Below are positions 43,719 to 52,604 of a DNA stretch of 64,000 bases, one piece after another. Within the stretch, counting starts at the first letter, position 1; every line of letters begins with the position of its first letter. The stretch spans positions 41,739 to 105,738 of the forward strand of contig CAOKPU010000003.1 in assembly GCA_948470755.1 (NCBI GenBank). Reading direction: 5' to 3'. Both the position numbers and the translations under genes were made by a program. The stretch comes from an uncultured Lachnospiraceae bacterium. Lineage in GTDB: Bacteria; Bacillota; Clostridia; Lachnospirales; Lachnospiraceae. The notes beneath the pieces are model-generated. The model searched no databases, was not told where the DNA came from, and worked only from the letters and a program-made list of their open reading frames with translations.

Positions 43719-44300
43719 TTATATTATTCCTATCCTTTGATCCCATTGGACATTCCCAATCCTGCATCCATATTCCTGCGTCAATGTTCCATTGTTTTTT
43801 ATCCTCACAATCTCACACTGCATTTTTAACGTACCTACATTCGTTTTGAGGAATAGGGAATAAAATTCCCCTATATTGAAAAATCCTGTTTCCGCCCTTA
43901 CTAAAATACCGCTGGAACTCATATCAACCGCCTGAACAGGTATTCTTTTGCGAAACAAAACCTTTTTACCATCAAGATACACTCCCTCAATGCTCCCTTC
44001 CAGAGCAATCGGATATCTAACTGCCTGGCGTTCTTCCATAATTTCGCATTTTCCTATAAAAACTTCAATTTCATTCTCCCTCATCACCCCCCTGATCGTC
44101 CCTTGGAATTTATACATACAGTTTTCCGCAAAGATAATTGCATTAACTTTATAAAATTTTTTATTCCGTATACTTTGCGCTGATATAATAATAGAATCCA
44201 CCCTGCTGTCATATCTGATTACCTTTGTATCTGCAATAATCCGGTCGTTTTCCGCATTTTTAATCACAATCCTGTGATTCTTGATTTCCTTCTCAACCAT
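43719..44300 (-). CDS. PilZ domain protein (YcgR-like, cyclic-di-GMP receptor)
   Basis: 193 residues: an N-terminal YcgR-N-like beta domain (about 1-85) and a PilZ domain (about 88-190) with the ligand motifs RQAVR (R91, R95) and DMSSSG (126-131). It should bind cyclic-di-GMP and act as flagellar brake or other effector. AAAGGAG lies before the ATG. It heads an operon with the HD-GYP gene. A TTTTTGA-CCA-TCAAAAA palindrome lies about 100 nt upstream (44399-44415). Confidence 0.9.
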   Translation of the reverse strand: MVEKEIKNHRIVIKNAENDRIIADTKVIRYDSRVDSIIISAQSIRNKKFYKVNAIIFAENCMYKFQGTIRGVMRENEIEVFIGKCEIMEERQAVRYPIALEGSIEGVYLDGKKVLFRKRIPVQAVDMSSSGILVRAETGFFNIGEFYSLFLKTNVGTLKMQCEIVRIKNNGTLTQEYGCRIGNVQWDQRIGII

Positions 44301-44398
44301 CTATCCAAATCTCCTTTATGTAAGGCTTTTATTTTCCGGCAAATAATCAGACAGGATACTTTTCATCCCGCATCCTGCCCGTCTATATCCCACAATAG

Positions 44399-44415
44399 TT
44401 TTTGACCATCAAAAA
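44399..44415. promoter_or_regulatory. 17-bp palindrome upstream of the PilZ/HD-GYP operon
   Basis: TTTTTGACCATCAAAAA, perfect 7-bp arms with a 3-nt centre. The core TTTGA-N3-TCAAA equals the pattern at the fabT and acpP promoters. The 3-nt loop and lack of a T tail argue against a terminator for the lipoprotein gene ending at 44431. Confidence 0.5.
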
Positions 44416-44430
44416 TCTATCGTGTTTACA

Positions 44431-44946
44431 TTAATTTATGCCTGTTATCCCCAACTTTCCATCCACCGATTGGAAGATTATATTGGGCGTTGCGTCTCCC
44501 ATAATAATCCCTGCCATCGTTTCTTCCAATGTCGAAACATCTACAGCCATAATAGCCGCACATCTTTCTTCTGTAAAGATAACATCTTTTCCCTGTTTTA
44601 AAAAATCCTCTTTGCTTTCCACTGCTTCACCATTTACCGCCAGCGGATAAATACATAAATCAGCAAGTGCTTCTATATCCTTATCGGAAACTGCTGTCTG
44701 GATTTCCCCAGCAAAAGCTGTTATCTCTCCGCTATCCCCCTTTTCTTTCAAATCATTAAAATTATCATTTTTCTCTTCTACTTCGCTCTCTGCAGGTCCT
44801 GCCTTTGATTGTTCATAATCCGCCTGTTCTTCTACTACGGCAACATTCTCCAGCCCCCCTGCATTTTCCGTTTTCTGCGCCCCGCCGCACCCCGCAAAGC
44901 AAAAAAATGCCATTCCTGCCGCCAATACCAATCCCCATTTTTTCAT
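44431..44946 (-). CDS. Putative lipoprotein, function unknown
   Basis: 171 residues with a signal peptide MKKWGLVLAAGMAFFCFAGC, lipid Cys at 20, an acidic linker to about residue 70, then a small globular domain (about 75-171; AVSDKDIEALADLCIYPLAVNGEAVESKEDFLKQG). The last part recalls small NTF2-like lipoproteins of Clostridia, but I cannot confirm it. GAGGAGGAAGG is upstream of the ATG and a promoter is at 45071-45098. No functional link to neighbours is apparent. Confidence 0.82.
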   Translation of the reverse strand: MKKWGLVLAAGMAFFCFAGCGGAQKTENAGGLENVAVVEEQADYEQSKAGPAESEVEEKNDNFNDLKEKGDSGEITAFAGEIQTAVSDKDIEALADLCIYPLAVNGEAVESKEDFLKQGKDVIFTEERCAAIMAVDVSTLEETMAGIIMGDATPNIIFQSVDGKLGITGIN

Positions 44947-45070
44947 AATCCTTCCTCCTCATTGGTTTTTATGCCCCTTCTTCCATTGTATGCATATTAC
45001 CGGCCGCAAGGATAATATCTATAAATACGTAAAGAAGTTTTCGGCATACAATCACTTTCTTCTGGTATAT

Positions 45071-45098
45071 ATTATACCTGATTGGCATAGGACATCAA
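45071..45098 (-). promoter_or_regulatory. Promoter of the lipoprotein gene
   Basis: On the minus strand TTGATG (45093-45098), 16-nt spacer and TATAAT (45071-45076). Confidence 0.55.
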
Positions 45099-45169
45099 TT
45101 CACTTTTCTGCGCATATCCATACTGATTATTCGCAAAGGCAAAAAAAGGTGCGTCCTTCCGAAGGGTTT

Positions 45170-45210
45170 TTGTATCATAGGAGACTGGAGGGCCATTTCC
45201 TATGATACAA
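45170..45210. terminator. Hairpin overlapping the end of the asparaginase gene
   Basis: Perfect 13-bp arms TTGTATCATAGGA (45170-45182) and TCCTATGATACAA (45198-45210), 15-nt loop. It includes the last codons and the TGA (45175-45177). No T run follows on the minus strand. Confidence 0.55.
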
Positions 45211-46197
45211 GATATCGCAGGCAATCGGAGTATAAAATAATTCGGCTACCTTAGCCCGGTCGGCAGTCTGTCCCAAAATCCACATTAGTTTTGCTATTAC
45301 CGCCTCAGTCGTCATGTCATAAGCCTCCAATATCGGCAGATTCCGTTTGATACGGTTGCCTACATGGTAAACGGACAAATCGCTGCCCTCATTTTCCACC
45401 TGCGTAGTCAATACAACCGTCTTACCGGCATCCAGCCCTCTTTTAACCGTCTCATAAAAGCTTCCCGTTTCATAAACCGGCAATCCGCCGACTCCAAAAC
45501 TCTCAATAACCAATGCGCTGCTGCATCCCAAGAGGTACTCTAAAACCCCGCACTCAATCCCCGGCGCCAGCTTTAACAAGGCCACTTTGGAATCCAAAGT
45601 TTCATAAAACCTGGTTGGCGCATCACTTTCCGCCCTAATATATGGGATAAGCCGGCCATCCTGCACCATCCCCACAATCGGATAATTGATACTTGAAAAA
45701 GCTTCAAAACTTTTACTATGAGTCTTCCTGGCCCTGGTTCCCATGATGATCTTGCCGTTAAAGACTAACATCACTCCAGACATATCGGATGCGGCCACCA
45801 AAAAAGCATCCCGAAGATTCTGCTTGCTGTCCGTCGTTTCGTATCCGATAGGCTTCTGGGCGCCCGTAAACACAATCGGTTTCAGGCTGTTTTGAATCAA
45901 ATAACTCAGCCCGGCCGCAGTGTATGCCATCGTATCCGTACCATGGCTGACCACAAAACCATCATATTGCCCATAGCGTTCCTGTATCGCCTTTGCAATA
46001 CGAAGCCAATGTTCCGGACGGATATTCGTGCTGTCCAGGCTAAAAAGCTGTATACACTCTATCTCGCAAATCCCGGAGATGCCCGGGACATATCGCAATA
46101 ACTGTCCGCTTGTCAACTCCGGCGCCAATCCGTTGTCTCCCATTTCCGAAGCAATCGTCCCTCCCGTACCGATCAGAAGAATCCGTTTTTTTTCCAT
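45175..46197 (-). CDS. ansA: L-asparaginase, type I cytoplasmic
   Basis: 340 residues without signal peptide. The first active-site Thr is in LIGTGGTIASE (about 7-17), the second in VSHGTDTMAYTAAGLSYLI (about 85-103); IVFTGAQKPIG follows. It hydrolyses L-asparagine to aspartate and ammonia. Length fits the AnsA group. The GGAGG lies 13 nt before ATG 46197, rather far. A GCAACATGTTGC palindrome is in the leader (46224-46235). Monocistronic by spacing. Confidence 0.92.
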   Translation of the reverse strand: MEKKRILLIGTGGTIASEMGDNGLAPELTSGQLLRYVPGISGICEIECIQLFSLDSTNIRPEHWLRIAKAIQERYGQYDGFVVSHGTDTMAYTAAGLSYLIQNSLKPIVFTGAQKPIGYETTDSKQNLRDAFLVAASDMSGVMLVFNGKIIMGTRARKTHSKSFEAFSSINYPIVGMVQDGRLIPYIRAESDAPTRFYETLDSKVALLKLAPGIECGVLEYLLGCSSALVIESFGVGGLPVYETGSFYETVKRGLDAGKTVVLTTQVENEGSDLSVYHVGNRIKRNLPILEAYDMTTEAVIAKLMWILGQTADRAKVAELFYTPIACDILYHRKWPSSLL

Positions 46198-46373
46198 TTT
46201 CCCAACTAAACCTCCATGTCAGAGCAACATGTTGCGATGGCCTGAAATAACTCTATCTCCCATATAAAAATATTTTGAAACTCGCAATTTACTCTGTATT
46301 TTTTTATGCCACTTATGTATTTTTGCTTTATTTGGCTTATTTGCAAATTTAATGTTTTATTCCAAGCCTCTAA

Positions 46374-47114
46374 TTACTTGCATTTTCTATCTTTCACTTT
46401 ACAATATGCCACCGCCACTAATGTACTCACAAACGTCGCCACAATCGCCGGCGCGATAATCCCCGCCGGGTTCACGCTTCCGTACTGCTGCCGGTAAGCG
46501 ATCATATTGACCGGAATTAGCTGCAAAGAAGAAATATTCAATATCAGGAACGTACACATCTCATTACTGGCGACGCGCTCCCTTTTACTCGCCTTTCCGC
46601 CCACAAACCCTATCTCTGCATTCTTTCCTGCATTCCGTCCGGCCATCCCGCTTCCTGCTTTTTGAAATACTCTGTTCTGATCCGCACCCTCAGGCTGCTT
46701 CCATCCGCTGTTGCCCGCAGGCGCATACCCCGCCGTCCCCCTCTCTTCCTCCAGCTTCGCCAGTTCCTCCATCGCCTTCAGCCCCGCCGGCGTACATGCC
46801 CATCCAAGCCCCAGCACATTAGCAATTATATTCGTAGAAATATATTCCTCTGCCGCATGCCCCCTTGGGATTCCCGGGAACATAAAAACTATAAACGGAC
46901 GGATTCCTTTAGCCAGCTTCTCAATCAGACCGGACTTCTGAGCAATCTCCATAAGCCCTACCCATAAAGCCATTACTCCAATCATCGTAATGCACAAAGA
47001 CACTGCCTCCCCTGCCGAATCCAGGGCCGCATTACTGACTTCCTTGATATTCCCTGTCACCGCCCCATAAATCACCCCAATAATGATCATAAATGCCCAT
47101 ATATAATTTAACAT
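46374..47114 (-). CDS. spmA: Spore maturation protein A, with an internal insert
   Basis: About 246 residues, a membrane protein with the nucleoside-recognition/Gate domain (GVMALWVGLMEIAQKSGLIEKLAKGIRPFI) and the conserved NIIANVLGLGWACTPAGLKAMEEL and NEMCTFLILNISSLQLIP blocks. Between these two blocks lies a 45-50-residue hydrophilic insert (about 117-168) absent from typical SpmA, which is near 196 residues. Start ATG 47114, GAGG just upstream, is preferred to a frame start twelve codons earlier. Its partner spmB is separated from it by about 9 kb. SpmA acts in spore core dehydration, so the organism should form spores. Confidence 0.9.
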   Translation of the reverse strand: MLNYIWAFMIIIGVIYGAVTGNIKEVSNAALDSAGEAVSLCITMIGVMALWVGLMEIAQKSGLIEKLAKGIRPFIVFMFPGIPRGHAAEEYISTNIIANVLGLGWACTPAGLKAMEELAKLEEERGTAGYAPAGNSGWKQPEGADQNRVFQKAGSGMAGRNAGKNAEIGFVGGKASKRERVASNEMCTFLILNISSLQLIPVNMIAYRQQYGSVNPAGIIAPAIVATFVSTLVAVAYCKVKDRKCK

Positions 47115-47196
47115 AACCGCCTCAATGCAAACACACTGACATATCCACATCAGTACATCGGCATTTTATTTTATCATATTTTACTATATATGTATT

Positions 47197-47937
47197 TTAC
47201 TTTTCATCCTTATATGCTATCTTCGGCAAATTCCACCGATACTTAATCGCCAGAAAACGAAGGACGACCACGCTGCCTGTACCTATCAGCATCGCCGCCT
47301 CCTCTCCTGCCTTCTCCCAAAAAAATACACATATACATGCTCCTAAGATAGATGCGCTGGCATAAACATGCTTTACAAAAATATAAGGACGATCCCCCGC
47401 CATCATATCGCGAAGCAGACCGCCCCCAACGCCCGTAATTGTCCCTAAAAAAACCGGCAGGAAATAATTAATCCCCATGCCGTTATAAAAAGCAGCACGC
47501 ACACCTGCCACGGTAAAAACGCCTAAACCCAATGTATCTGCTAACATTAATATTTCCTGGAACCGTTGCCCGGAAGTCTGCCGGCATTCCCTTACCGCAG
47601 CAACATCCCTCCTGTAAGCAGGACAACCTCCGCCCTCTGCAATAATCTGGTTTTCATGCCTGCAATCCCGCCCGGATTTCCGCCCGCGAAGATAAAAAAC
47701 AACAAAAACAAACACCGATACAAGCACCGCACTCAATGCGAATACCGGCTCCATAAATGCCTGCGGAGGAGTAATCCCAAGAACAATGTCCCTGATCATC
47801 CCCCCGCCTACAGCAGTTACCATGCCAAGGATCATTACCCCTAACAGATCCATCTCTTTCCGAATAGCCGTCATGGCCCCCGAAAAAGCAAAAGCAACCG
47901 TCCCAATCATATCAATCGCAAAAAGCATATATTCCAT
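47197..47937 (-). CDS. TRIC-type cation channel family protein (UPF0126, YadS-like)
   Basis: 246 residues with seven hydrophobic segments in two repeats. Each repeat has the family's glycine motif: GMVTAVGGGMIRDIVLG (first) and GTITGVGGGLLRDMMAG (second). Bacterial TRIC homologues are trimeric potassium channels. A hydrophilic insert of about 45 residues (about 87-130) sits between the repeats and makes it longer than the usual 205. GGGAGAG precedes the ATG. It lies 82 nt upstream of spmA on the same strand. Confidence 0.88.
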   Translation of the reverse strand: MEYMLFAIDMIGTVAFAFSGAMTAIRKEMDLLGVMILGMVTAVGGGMIRDIVLGITPPQAFMEPVFALSAVLVSVFVFVVFYLRGRKSGRDCRHENQIIAEGGGCPAYRRDVAAVRECRQTSGQRFQEILMLADTLGLGVFTVAGVRAAFYNGMGINYFLPVFLGTITGVGGGLLRDMMAGDRPYIFVKHVYASASILGACICVFFWEKAGEEAAMLIGTGSVVVLRFLAIKYRWNLPKIAYKDEK

Positions 47938-47986
47938 GCATCTCTCCCAATATTACCCAACACTACAAAACAGCCACTGCTGTCTT

Positions 47987-48070
47987 GTGTGAGAAAAGTC
48001 AGCTTAGCTGACTTAGTACTTCTCCGCGAAGCACCTCTGCTGCGAGTGATTAGAAGTTCTTCTCACGCTA
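47987..48070 (+). repeat. Cloverleaf repeat, full copy 2 (end of fabH)
   Basis: 84 bp, over 90 percent identical by eye to 54015-54099. Outer arms GTGTGAGAA / TTCTCACGC enclose a hairpin AGTCAGCTTAGCTGACT, and a second stem TACTTCT/AGAAGTTC with CGCG and GCAC..GC elements. Its last bases give the TAG stop of fabH (48068-48070). A CAGCcactGCTG hairpin lies just to the left. Confidence 0.85.
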
Positions 48071-49084
48071 CCATTCTACCACAGCGCTCGCCCATGTCAA
48101 TCCGCCCCCGAAGCCGGCCATGACAATTTTATCCCCTTTTTCCAACATCCCTTTCCGGTTCATCTCATCTAAAAGCACGGGTACGCTGGCCGCAGACATA
48201 TTACCGCAATGATCAAGCACTGACGGAAATTTCCCGATATCTGCCTTTAACCTTTTAGCCACTGATTGAAGAATCCGGATATTCGCCTGGTGAAGCACAA
48301 AATATTTGATGTCATCCACACGTAACCCCGCTTTATCCAATACTCTTTGGATAGAAGCGGGCACCGTGCCGACCGCAAATTTATATACCTGCTGCCCATC
48401 CATCGAAACGTAAGAGGGCATCCATGGATTTTTAACTAACGGATTATGATTTTTCCTGCCGCAACAATTCAACACCATCCCTTTTCCTCCATCCGATCCT
48501 TGTTCAAAAGCCAATATCCCTCTGCCTCCGGCTAATCCCTTTTTTCCTGCCTTTTCTTCATCTTCTTCACAAACGCGTACTACGGCGGCTCCTGCCCCAT
48601 CTCCAAAAAGCACGCAAGTGCTTCTGTCTTTCCAGTCCATGATTTTTGACAAAGACTCCGCCCCTAAAACTAATGCCGTATTATAAATGCCTGACTGCAG
48701 ATAAACATGCGCTGTATGGAAGGCAAACATAAATCCCGCACATGCTGCATTGACATCAAAAGCTACCGCATTCACCGCCCCTAGTTTTTCCTGCACTTCG
48801 CAGGCTAAAGAAGGCGTCACATAATCGCTGGTAATTGTACCGGCTATGATCAAATCCACTTCCACCGCCTCAATCCCCGCATCATGCAATGCCTTTTCCC
48901 CTGCTTTTGCCGCCATGAAAGCCGTCGACTCGTCTTTGGCCAGATGCCTTTCCTTGATCCCCGTACGGCTGAAGATCCATTCGTCCGAAGTATCCATTAT
49001 TTTGGATAAATCGTCATTTGTCATTATATGCTCCGGAAGATAACTCCCTGTTCCTGTGATTCTTGTCGCCACTTTATTTTCCAT
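48068..49084 (-). CDS. fabH: 3-oxoacyl-ACP synthase III
   Basis: 338 residues. It starts fatty-acid synthesis by condensing acetyl-CoA (or a branched acyl-CoA) with malonyl-ACP. The triad is visible: Cys in NAACAGFMFAFH (near 115), His in FVLHQANIRI and Asn in DHCGNMSAAS. It overlaps fabZ by 11 nt and is the last gene of the operon, unlike the usual place at the front. The stop TAG is formed by the border of a repeat element; the C-terminus AGFGGGLTWASAVVEW is family-typical, so no residues are lost. Confidence 0.96.
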   Translation of the reverse strand: MENKVATRITGTGSYLPEHIMTNDDLSKIMDTSDEWIFSRTGIKERHLAKDESTAFMAAKAGEKALHDAGIEAVEVDLIIAGTITSDYVTPSLACEVQEKLGAVNAVAFDVNAACAGFMFAFHTAHVYLQSGIYNTALVLGAESLSKIMDWKDRSTCVLFGDGAGAAVVRVCEEDEEKAGKKGLAGGRGILAFEQGSDGGKGMVLNCCGRKNHNPLVKNPWMPSYVSMDGQQVYKFAVGTVPASIQRVLDKAGLRVDDIKYFVLHQANIRILQSVAKRLKADIGKFPSVLDHCGNMSAASVPVLLDEMNRKGMLEKGDKIVMAGFGGGLTWASAVVEW

Positions 49085-49520
49085 CCTCTTCCGTTCCTAT
49101 CACAAACGTAAGCTCAGCCATAGCCGCCGCCTTTCCATCCACATAAGCCGTCGCCTTCCCCTGACCAACCGGGCCTTTTACTTTAACGATCTCCGTTTCC
49201 AATACCAAAATATCTCCCGGCACCACCTTTTTCTTAAATTTAGCCGATTGTATAGCGCCAAAATATGCTGTTTTCCCTCTGGAACCCGGCTGGCTTAAGA
49301 TGGCTACCGCTCCTGTCTGCGCCAATGCCTCTATAATAAGCACCCCCGGCATTACCGGTTCGTTCGGAAAATGCCCTGCAAAATACGGCTCATTATATGA
49401 CACGCATTTCCTTCCTACAGCCCTGATCCCCGGTTCCAGTTCTTCTATTGTATCTATCAATAAAAAGGGCTGCCTATGAGGGATGATTTCCATAATTTCC
49501 TTTGTTGTCAATAACGGCAT
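49074..49520 (-). CDS. fabZ: 3-hydroxyacyl-ACP dehydratase
   Basis: 148 residues with the hot-dog fold. The catalytic His is in FAGHFPNEPVMPGVLIIEALAQ, with the partner Glu in IEALAQ. It removes water from 3-hydroxyacyl-ACP. The stop of fabF and the start of fabZ share a base (49520). GGAGG precedes the ATG. As no fabA or fabM is present here, FabZ with FabF may also serve unsaturated chain synthesis, as proposed for clostridia. Confidence 0.96.
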   Translation of the reverse strand: MPLLTTKEIMEIIPHRQPFLLIDTIEELEPGIRAVGRKCVSYNEPYFAGHFPNEPVMPGVLIIEALAQTGAVAILSQPGSRGKTAYFGAIQSAKFKKKVVPGDILVLETEIVKVKGPVGQGKATAYVDGKAAAMAELTFVIGTEEDGK

Positions 49521-50764
49521 TACTTTCCTCCATTTTCATATTTCTTAATGACTAATACTGCATTATGTCCACCAAAGCCCAACGAATTGGATAAGGCATA
49601 CCCGAATTCCCCTGTTACCGCCTCTTTGCAGTAATCCAGATCACATTCTTCATCCGGTATCTGATATCCCGCCGTCTGATGGATATATCCTTCTTCCAAT
49701 TCCTTTACGCAGGCTACAAACTCCACTGCCCCGGCTGCCCCAAGCAAATGTCCGATCATTGATTTCGTAGAATTGATTTTAAGCTGCTTTGCCCGTTTTC
49801 CAAATACTTTTTTAATTGCCCTTGTTTCAAATAAATCATTATGATGGGTGCTGGTCCCATGGGCATTGATATATGTAATTTCTTCCGGCATAATTCCTGC
49901 ATCCCTTATGGCAAATTCCATCGCCTTAGCCGCCCCCTCCCCGTCCTCCGCCGGGGAAGTAATGTGAAATGCATCTGCCGTGCTCCCATATCCCACGACT
50001 TCCGCATAAATTTTCGCTCCTCTTTTTTCCGCATGTTCCAGTTCTTCCAGCACAACCACGCCTGCCCCTTCGCCCATCACAAAGCCGTTTCTTTCCTTAT
50101 CAAAAGGAATGGAACACCTATACTTATCTTTTGATGAAGTCAATGCTGTAAGCGCAGCAAACCCGGCAATCCCAATAGGAGTTATGCTGCTTTCCGTTCC
50201 ACCCGCCAGCATGGCATCCGCCTCTCCATACTGTATGCTTCTGAATGCCTCCCCAATAGAACTCGTCCCTGTAGCACATGCTGTCACTACATTGATGTTC
50301 TTCCCTTTCAGTCCAAACTGTATAGACACATTTCCTGCTGCCATATTACTGATCATCAAAGGCACCAAAAGCGGGCTTATCCGCCCCGGCCCCTTTTCCA
50401 ATAATTTACTATGCTCCCGTTCTATGGCCTGTAATGAGCCGGTACCCGAACCAATGGAAACACCTATGCGGAATGCGTCTTCCTTCTCCATATTGATTCC
50501 GGAATCCTCCAACGCTTCCCCTGCAGCCGCAACCGCATATTGGCTGAAAAGCTCCATTCTCTTTGCCGCTTTAAAATCCATAAAGTTTTTTCCGTCGAAC
50601 CCCTTTACCTCTGCAGCAAGCTGACACTTATATCCCGATGCATCAAACTTTGATATAGTGTCAAATCCTATCTTGCCGTCTTTTATGCCTTTCCAAAATT
50701 CATTCACGCTTAAACCAATCGGTGTGATGGCTCCCATACCGGTTACAACAACTCTTCTGCTCAT
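49520..50764 (-). CDS. fabF: 3-oxoacyl-ACP synthase II
   Basis: 414 residues. Elongating condensing enzyme: Cys in VTACATGTSSIGEA (about 164), His in YINAHGTSTHHND and His in MIGHLLGAAGAVE. The start is ATG 50764 (GGGAGGG 4 nt upstream), four codons inside the open frame. Only one elongating synthase is encoded here. It is downstream of fabG by 74 nt. Confidence 0.96.
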   Translation of the reverse strand: MSRRVVVTGMGAITPIGLSVNEFWKGIKDGKIGFDTISKFDASGYKCQLAAEVKGFDGKNFMDFKAAKRMELFSQYAVAAAGEALEDSGINMEKEDAFRIGVSIGSGTGSLQAIEREHSKLLEKGPGRISPLLVPLMISNMAAGNVSIQFGLKGKNINVVTACATGTSSIGEAFRSIQYGEADAMLAGGTESSITPIGIAGFAALTALTSSKDKYRCSIPFDKERNGFVMGEGAGVVVLEELEHAEKRGAKIYAEVVGYGSTADAFHITSPAEDGEGAAKAMEFAIRDAGIMPEEITYINAHGTSTHHNDLFETRAIKKVFGKRAKQLKINSTKSMIGHLLGAAGAVEFVACVKELEEGYIHQTAGYQIPDEECDLDYCKEAVTGEFGYALSNSLGFGGHNAVLVIKKYENGGK

Positions 50765-50838
50765 TTTCCCTCCCATTTCTTCTTACCTTACTCTCTGGCG
50801 CTGTTTCCGCTGTTTTTAAAAACAAATATCATAACTGG

Positions 50839-51579
50839 TCAAATCGCCATCCCTCCATCTACGGAAATTATCTGCCCTGTAATATATGACGCTTTATCGC
50901 TGGCAAGAAACGCGGCCATTTCCGCTATATCCTTCGCATTCCCTGCTCTTTTCATTGGTATTTTCCCAATAATCGCTTCTTTGACCGTCCCGCTCATCGC
51001 CTGTGTCATATCCGTCTCAATATAACCAGGCGCAACCGCATTTACCGTAATATTCCTGCTTGCCAGCTCCTTCGCTATACTTTTTGTCAACCCAATTACC
51101 CCTGCCTTAGATGCTGCATAATTTGCCTGCCCAGCATTCCCAAGCAGTCCGGAAACCGAAGAAAGATTGATGATCCTCCCGCTTTTTTGTTTTAAAAACG
51201 TCCGGTACATATGCCTTATCGTATTAAACGTTCCTTTTAAGTTTGTTGCAATCACTGCGTCAAAATCCTCTTCTGACATTTTTACCATCAGATTATCTCT
51301 CGTAATACCTGCATTATTTACAAGAATATCAATGCGGCCAAACACAGCAAGCATTTCATTTATCATCTTTCCACATGCTTCATAATCCTCCACCGGGCAT
51401 TGCACCGCTGCTGATTTCCTACCCATGGACTCAATCCTGGCCGCCACTTCCTCAGCTTTCTGAACAGATCCATTATAGTTTACAATTACATCCGCCCCAT
51501 ATCCGGCAAAAGTCAATGCAATTTCCCTGCCAATCCCTCTTCCCGCGCCGGTTACCAAAGCTACCTTTCCTTCCAGCAT
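50839..51579 (-). CDS. fabG: 3-oxoacyl-ACP reductase
   Basis: 246 residues, short-chain dehydrogenase. NADPH loop TGAGRGIG, structural NNAG, catalytic Ser in INLSSVSGLLG and YAASK. It reduces 3-oxoacyl-ACP. It follows fabD with a 2-nt gap; GGGAG lies before the ATG. Confidence 0.97.
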   Translation of the reverse strand: MLEGKVALVTGAGRGIGREIALTFAGYGADVIVNYNGSVQKAEEVAARIESMGRKSAAVQCPVEDYEACGKMINEMLAVFGRIDILVNNAGITRDNLMVKMSEEDFDAVIATNLKGTFNTIRHMYRTFLKQKSGRIINLSSVSGLLGNAGQANYAASKAGVIGLTKSIAKELASRNITVNAVAPGYIETDMTQAMSGTVKEAIIGKIPMKRAGNAKDIAEMAAFLASDKASYITGQIISVDGGMAI

Positions 51580-51581
51580 AC

Positions 51582-52505
51582 TTATTCTCCCTTCAAAGAC
51601 AAAAGCTTCTCCAAATCCTCCACTCTTTCTATATTCAATGTTTTTACGCTTCTGTTGATTTTACGCATAAAACCGGAAAGCGTCTTTCCAGGCCCTATTT
51701 CTACGAACACGTCTGTTCCATCCTCCAGCATCCGCCCCACGCTTTGCTGCCACTTAACCGGAGAAGCAACCTGACGCGTCAGCAAAGGCTTTATCTGTTC
51801 CTTATCTGTAACATAATCTGCCGTTACATTGGCAAGATAAGGAATGGCAATATCATACACTGTTGCCGTTTCCAATTCCTGCTTTAATTTTTCACTCGCC
51901 CCTTTTAACATACAAGAGTGAAACGGCCCGCTGACATTTAATGGAATACACCTTTTTGCTCCTGCCGCTTTCAGTTCCTGTACCGCCACTTCTGCCGCTC
52001 CGGCCTCCCCGGTAATCACCACCTGGCCCGGGCAATTGTAATTTGCAATATCTATGACTCCTTCTGTTTGTACACAGATTCTTTCAACCACTGATGCATC
52101 CAGCCCCAATACGGCTATCATTGCTCCGCCCTCCGGAACCGCTTCCTGCATAAAAATTCCCCTTTTTCTCACTATCCTGAAAACATCTTCCGCTTTCATC
52201 GCTCCAGCGGCAATAATAGCTCCATATTCTCCTAAGCTCAACCCGGCTGTTACATCCGCCTTATACCCTATTTCCTCTACCGCTTTTAAAATGGCAGCCT
52301 CCGTTGCCAGCATCGCAATCTGTGTATATTCTGTAATATTTATTTTTTCATTCTCTTCAAAGCAAATAGCCGCCACATCCAGCCCTGATGCTTTTGACGC
52401 CAAATCAAACATCGTCCTGCTGACTGGCATCTGTTCATAGAAATCTTTCCCCATTCCAACATATTGAGCTCCCTGTCCAGGAAAAATAAATGCTGTTTTC
52501 CCCAT
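51582..52505 (-). CDS. fabD: Malonyl CoA-ACP transacylase
   Basis: 307 residues. FPGQGAQYVGMG at the start, nucleophile Ser in GLSLGEYGA (Leu replaces the common His of GHSLGE) and the catalytic His in SGPFHSCML. It loads malonyl groups on ACP. It follows fabK after a 99-nt gap with no clear terminator. Confidence 0.97.
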   Translation of the reverse strand: MGKTAFIFPGQGAQYVGMGKDFYEQMPVSRTMFDLASKASGLDVAAICFEENEKINITEYTQIAMLATEAAILKAVEEIGYKADVTAGLSLGEYGAIIAAGAMKAEDVFRIVRKRGIFMQEAVPEGGAMIAVLGLDASVVERICVQTEGVIDIANYNCPGQVVITGEAGAAEVAVQELKAAGAKRCIPLNVSGPFHSCMLKGASEKLKQELETATVYDIAIPYLANVTADYVTDKEQIKPLLTRQVASPVKWQQSVGRMLEDGTDVFVEIGPGKTLSGFMRKINRSVKTLNIERVEDLEKLLSLKGE

Positions 52506-52604
52506 AATTCTTTCCCTTTTCTTTCCTAATTTGTAATACCCCTAACTTCCATACCCCCGGCGGCACAAATATCATGAAAAGATGCGAATGAATATTTCCC
52601 GTAA

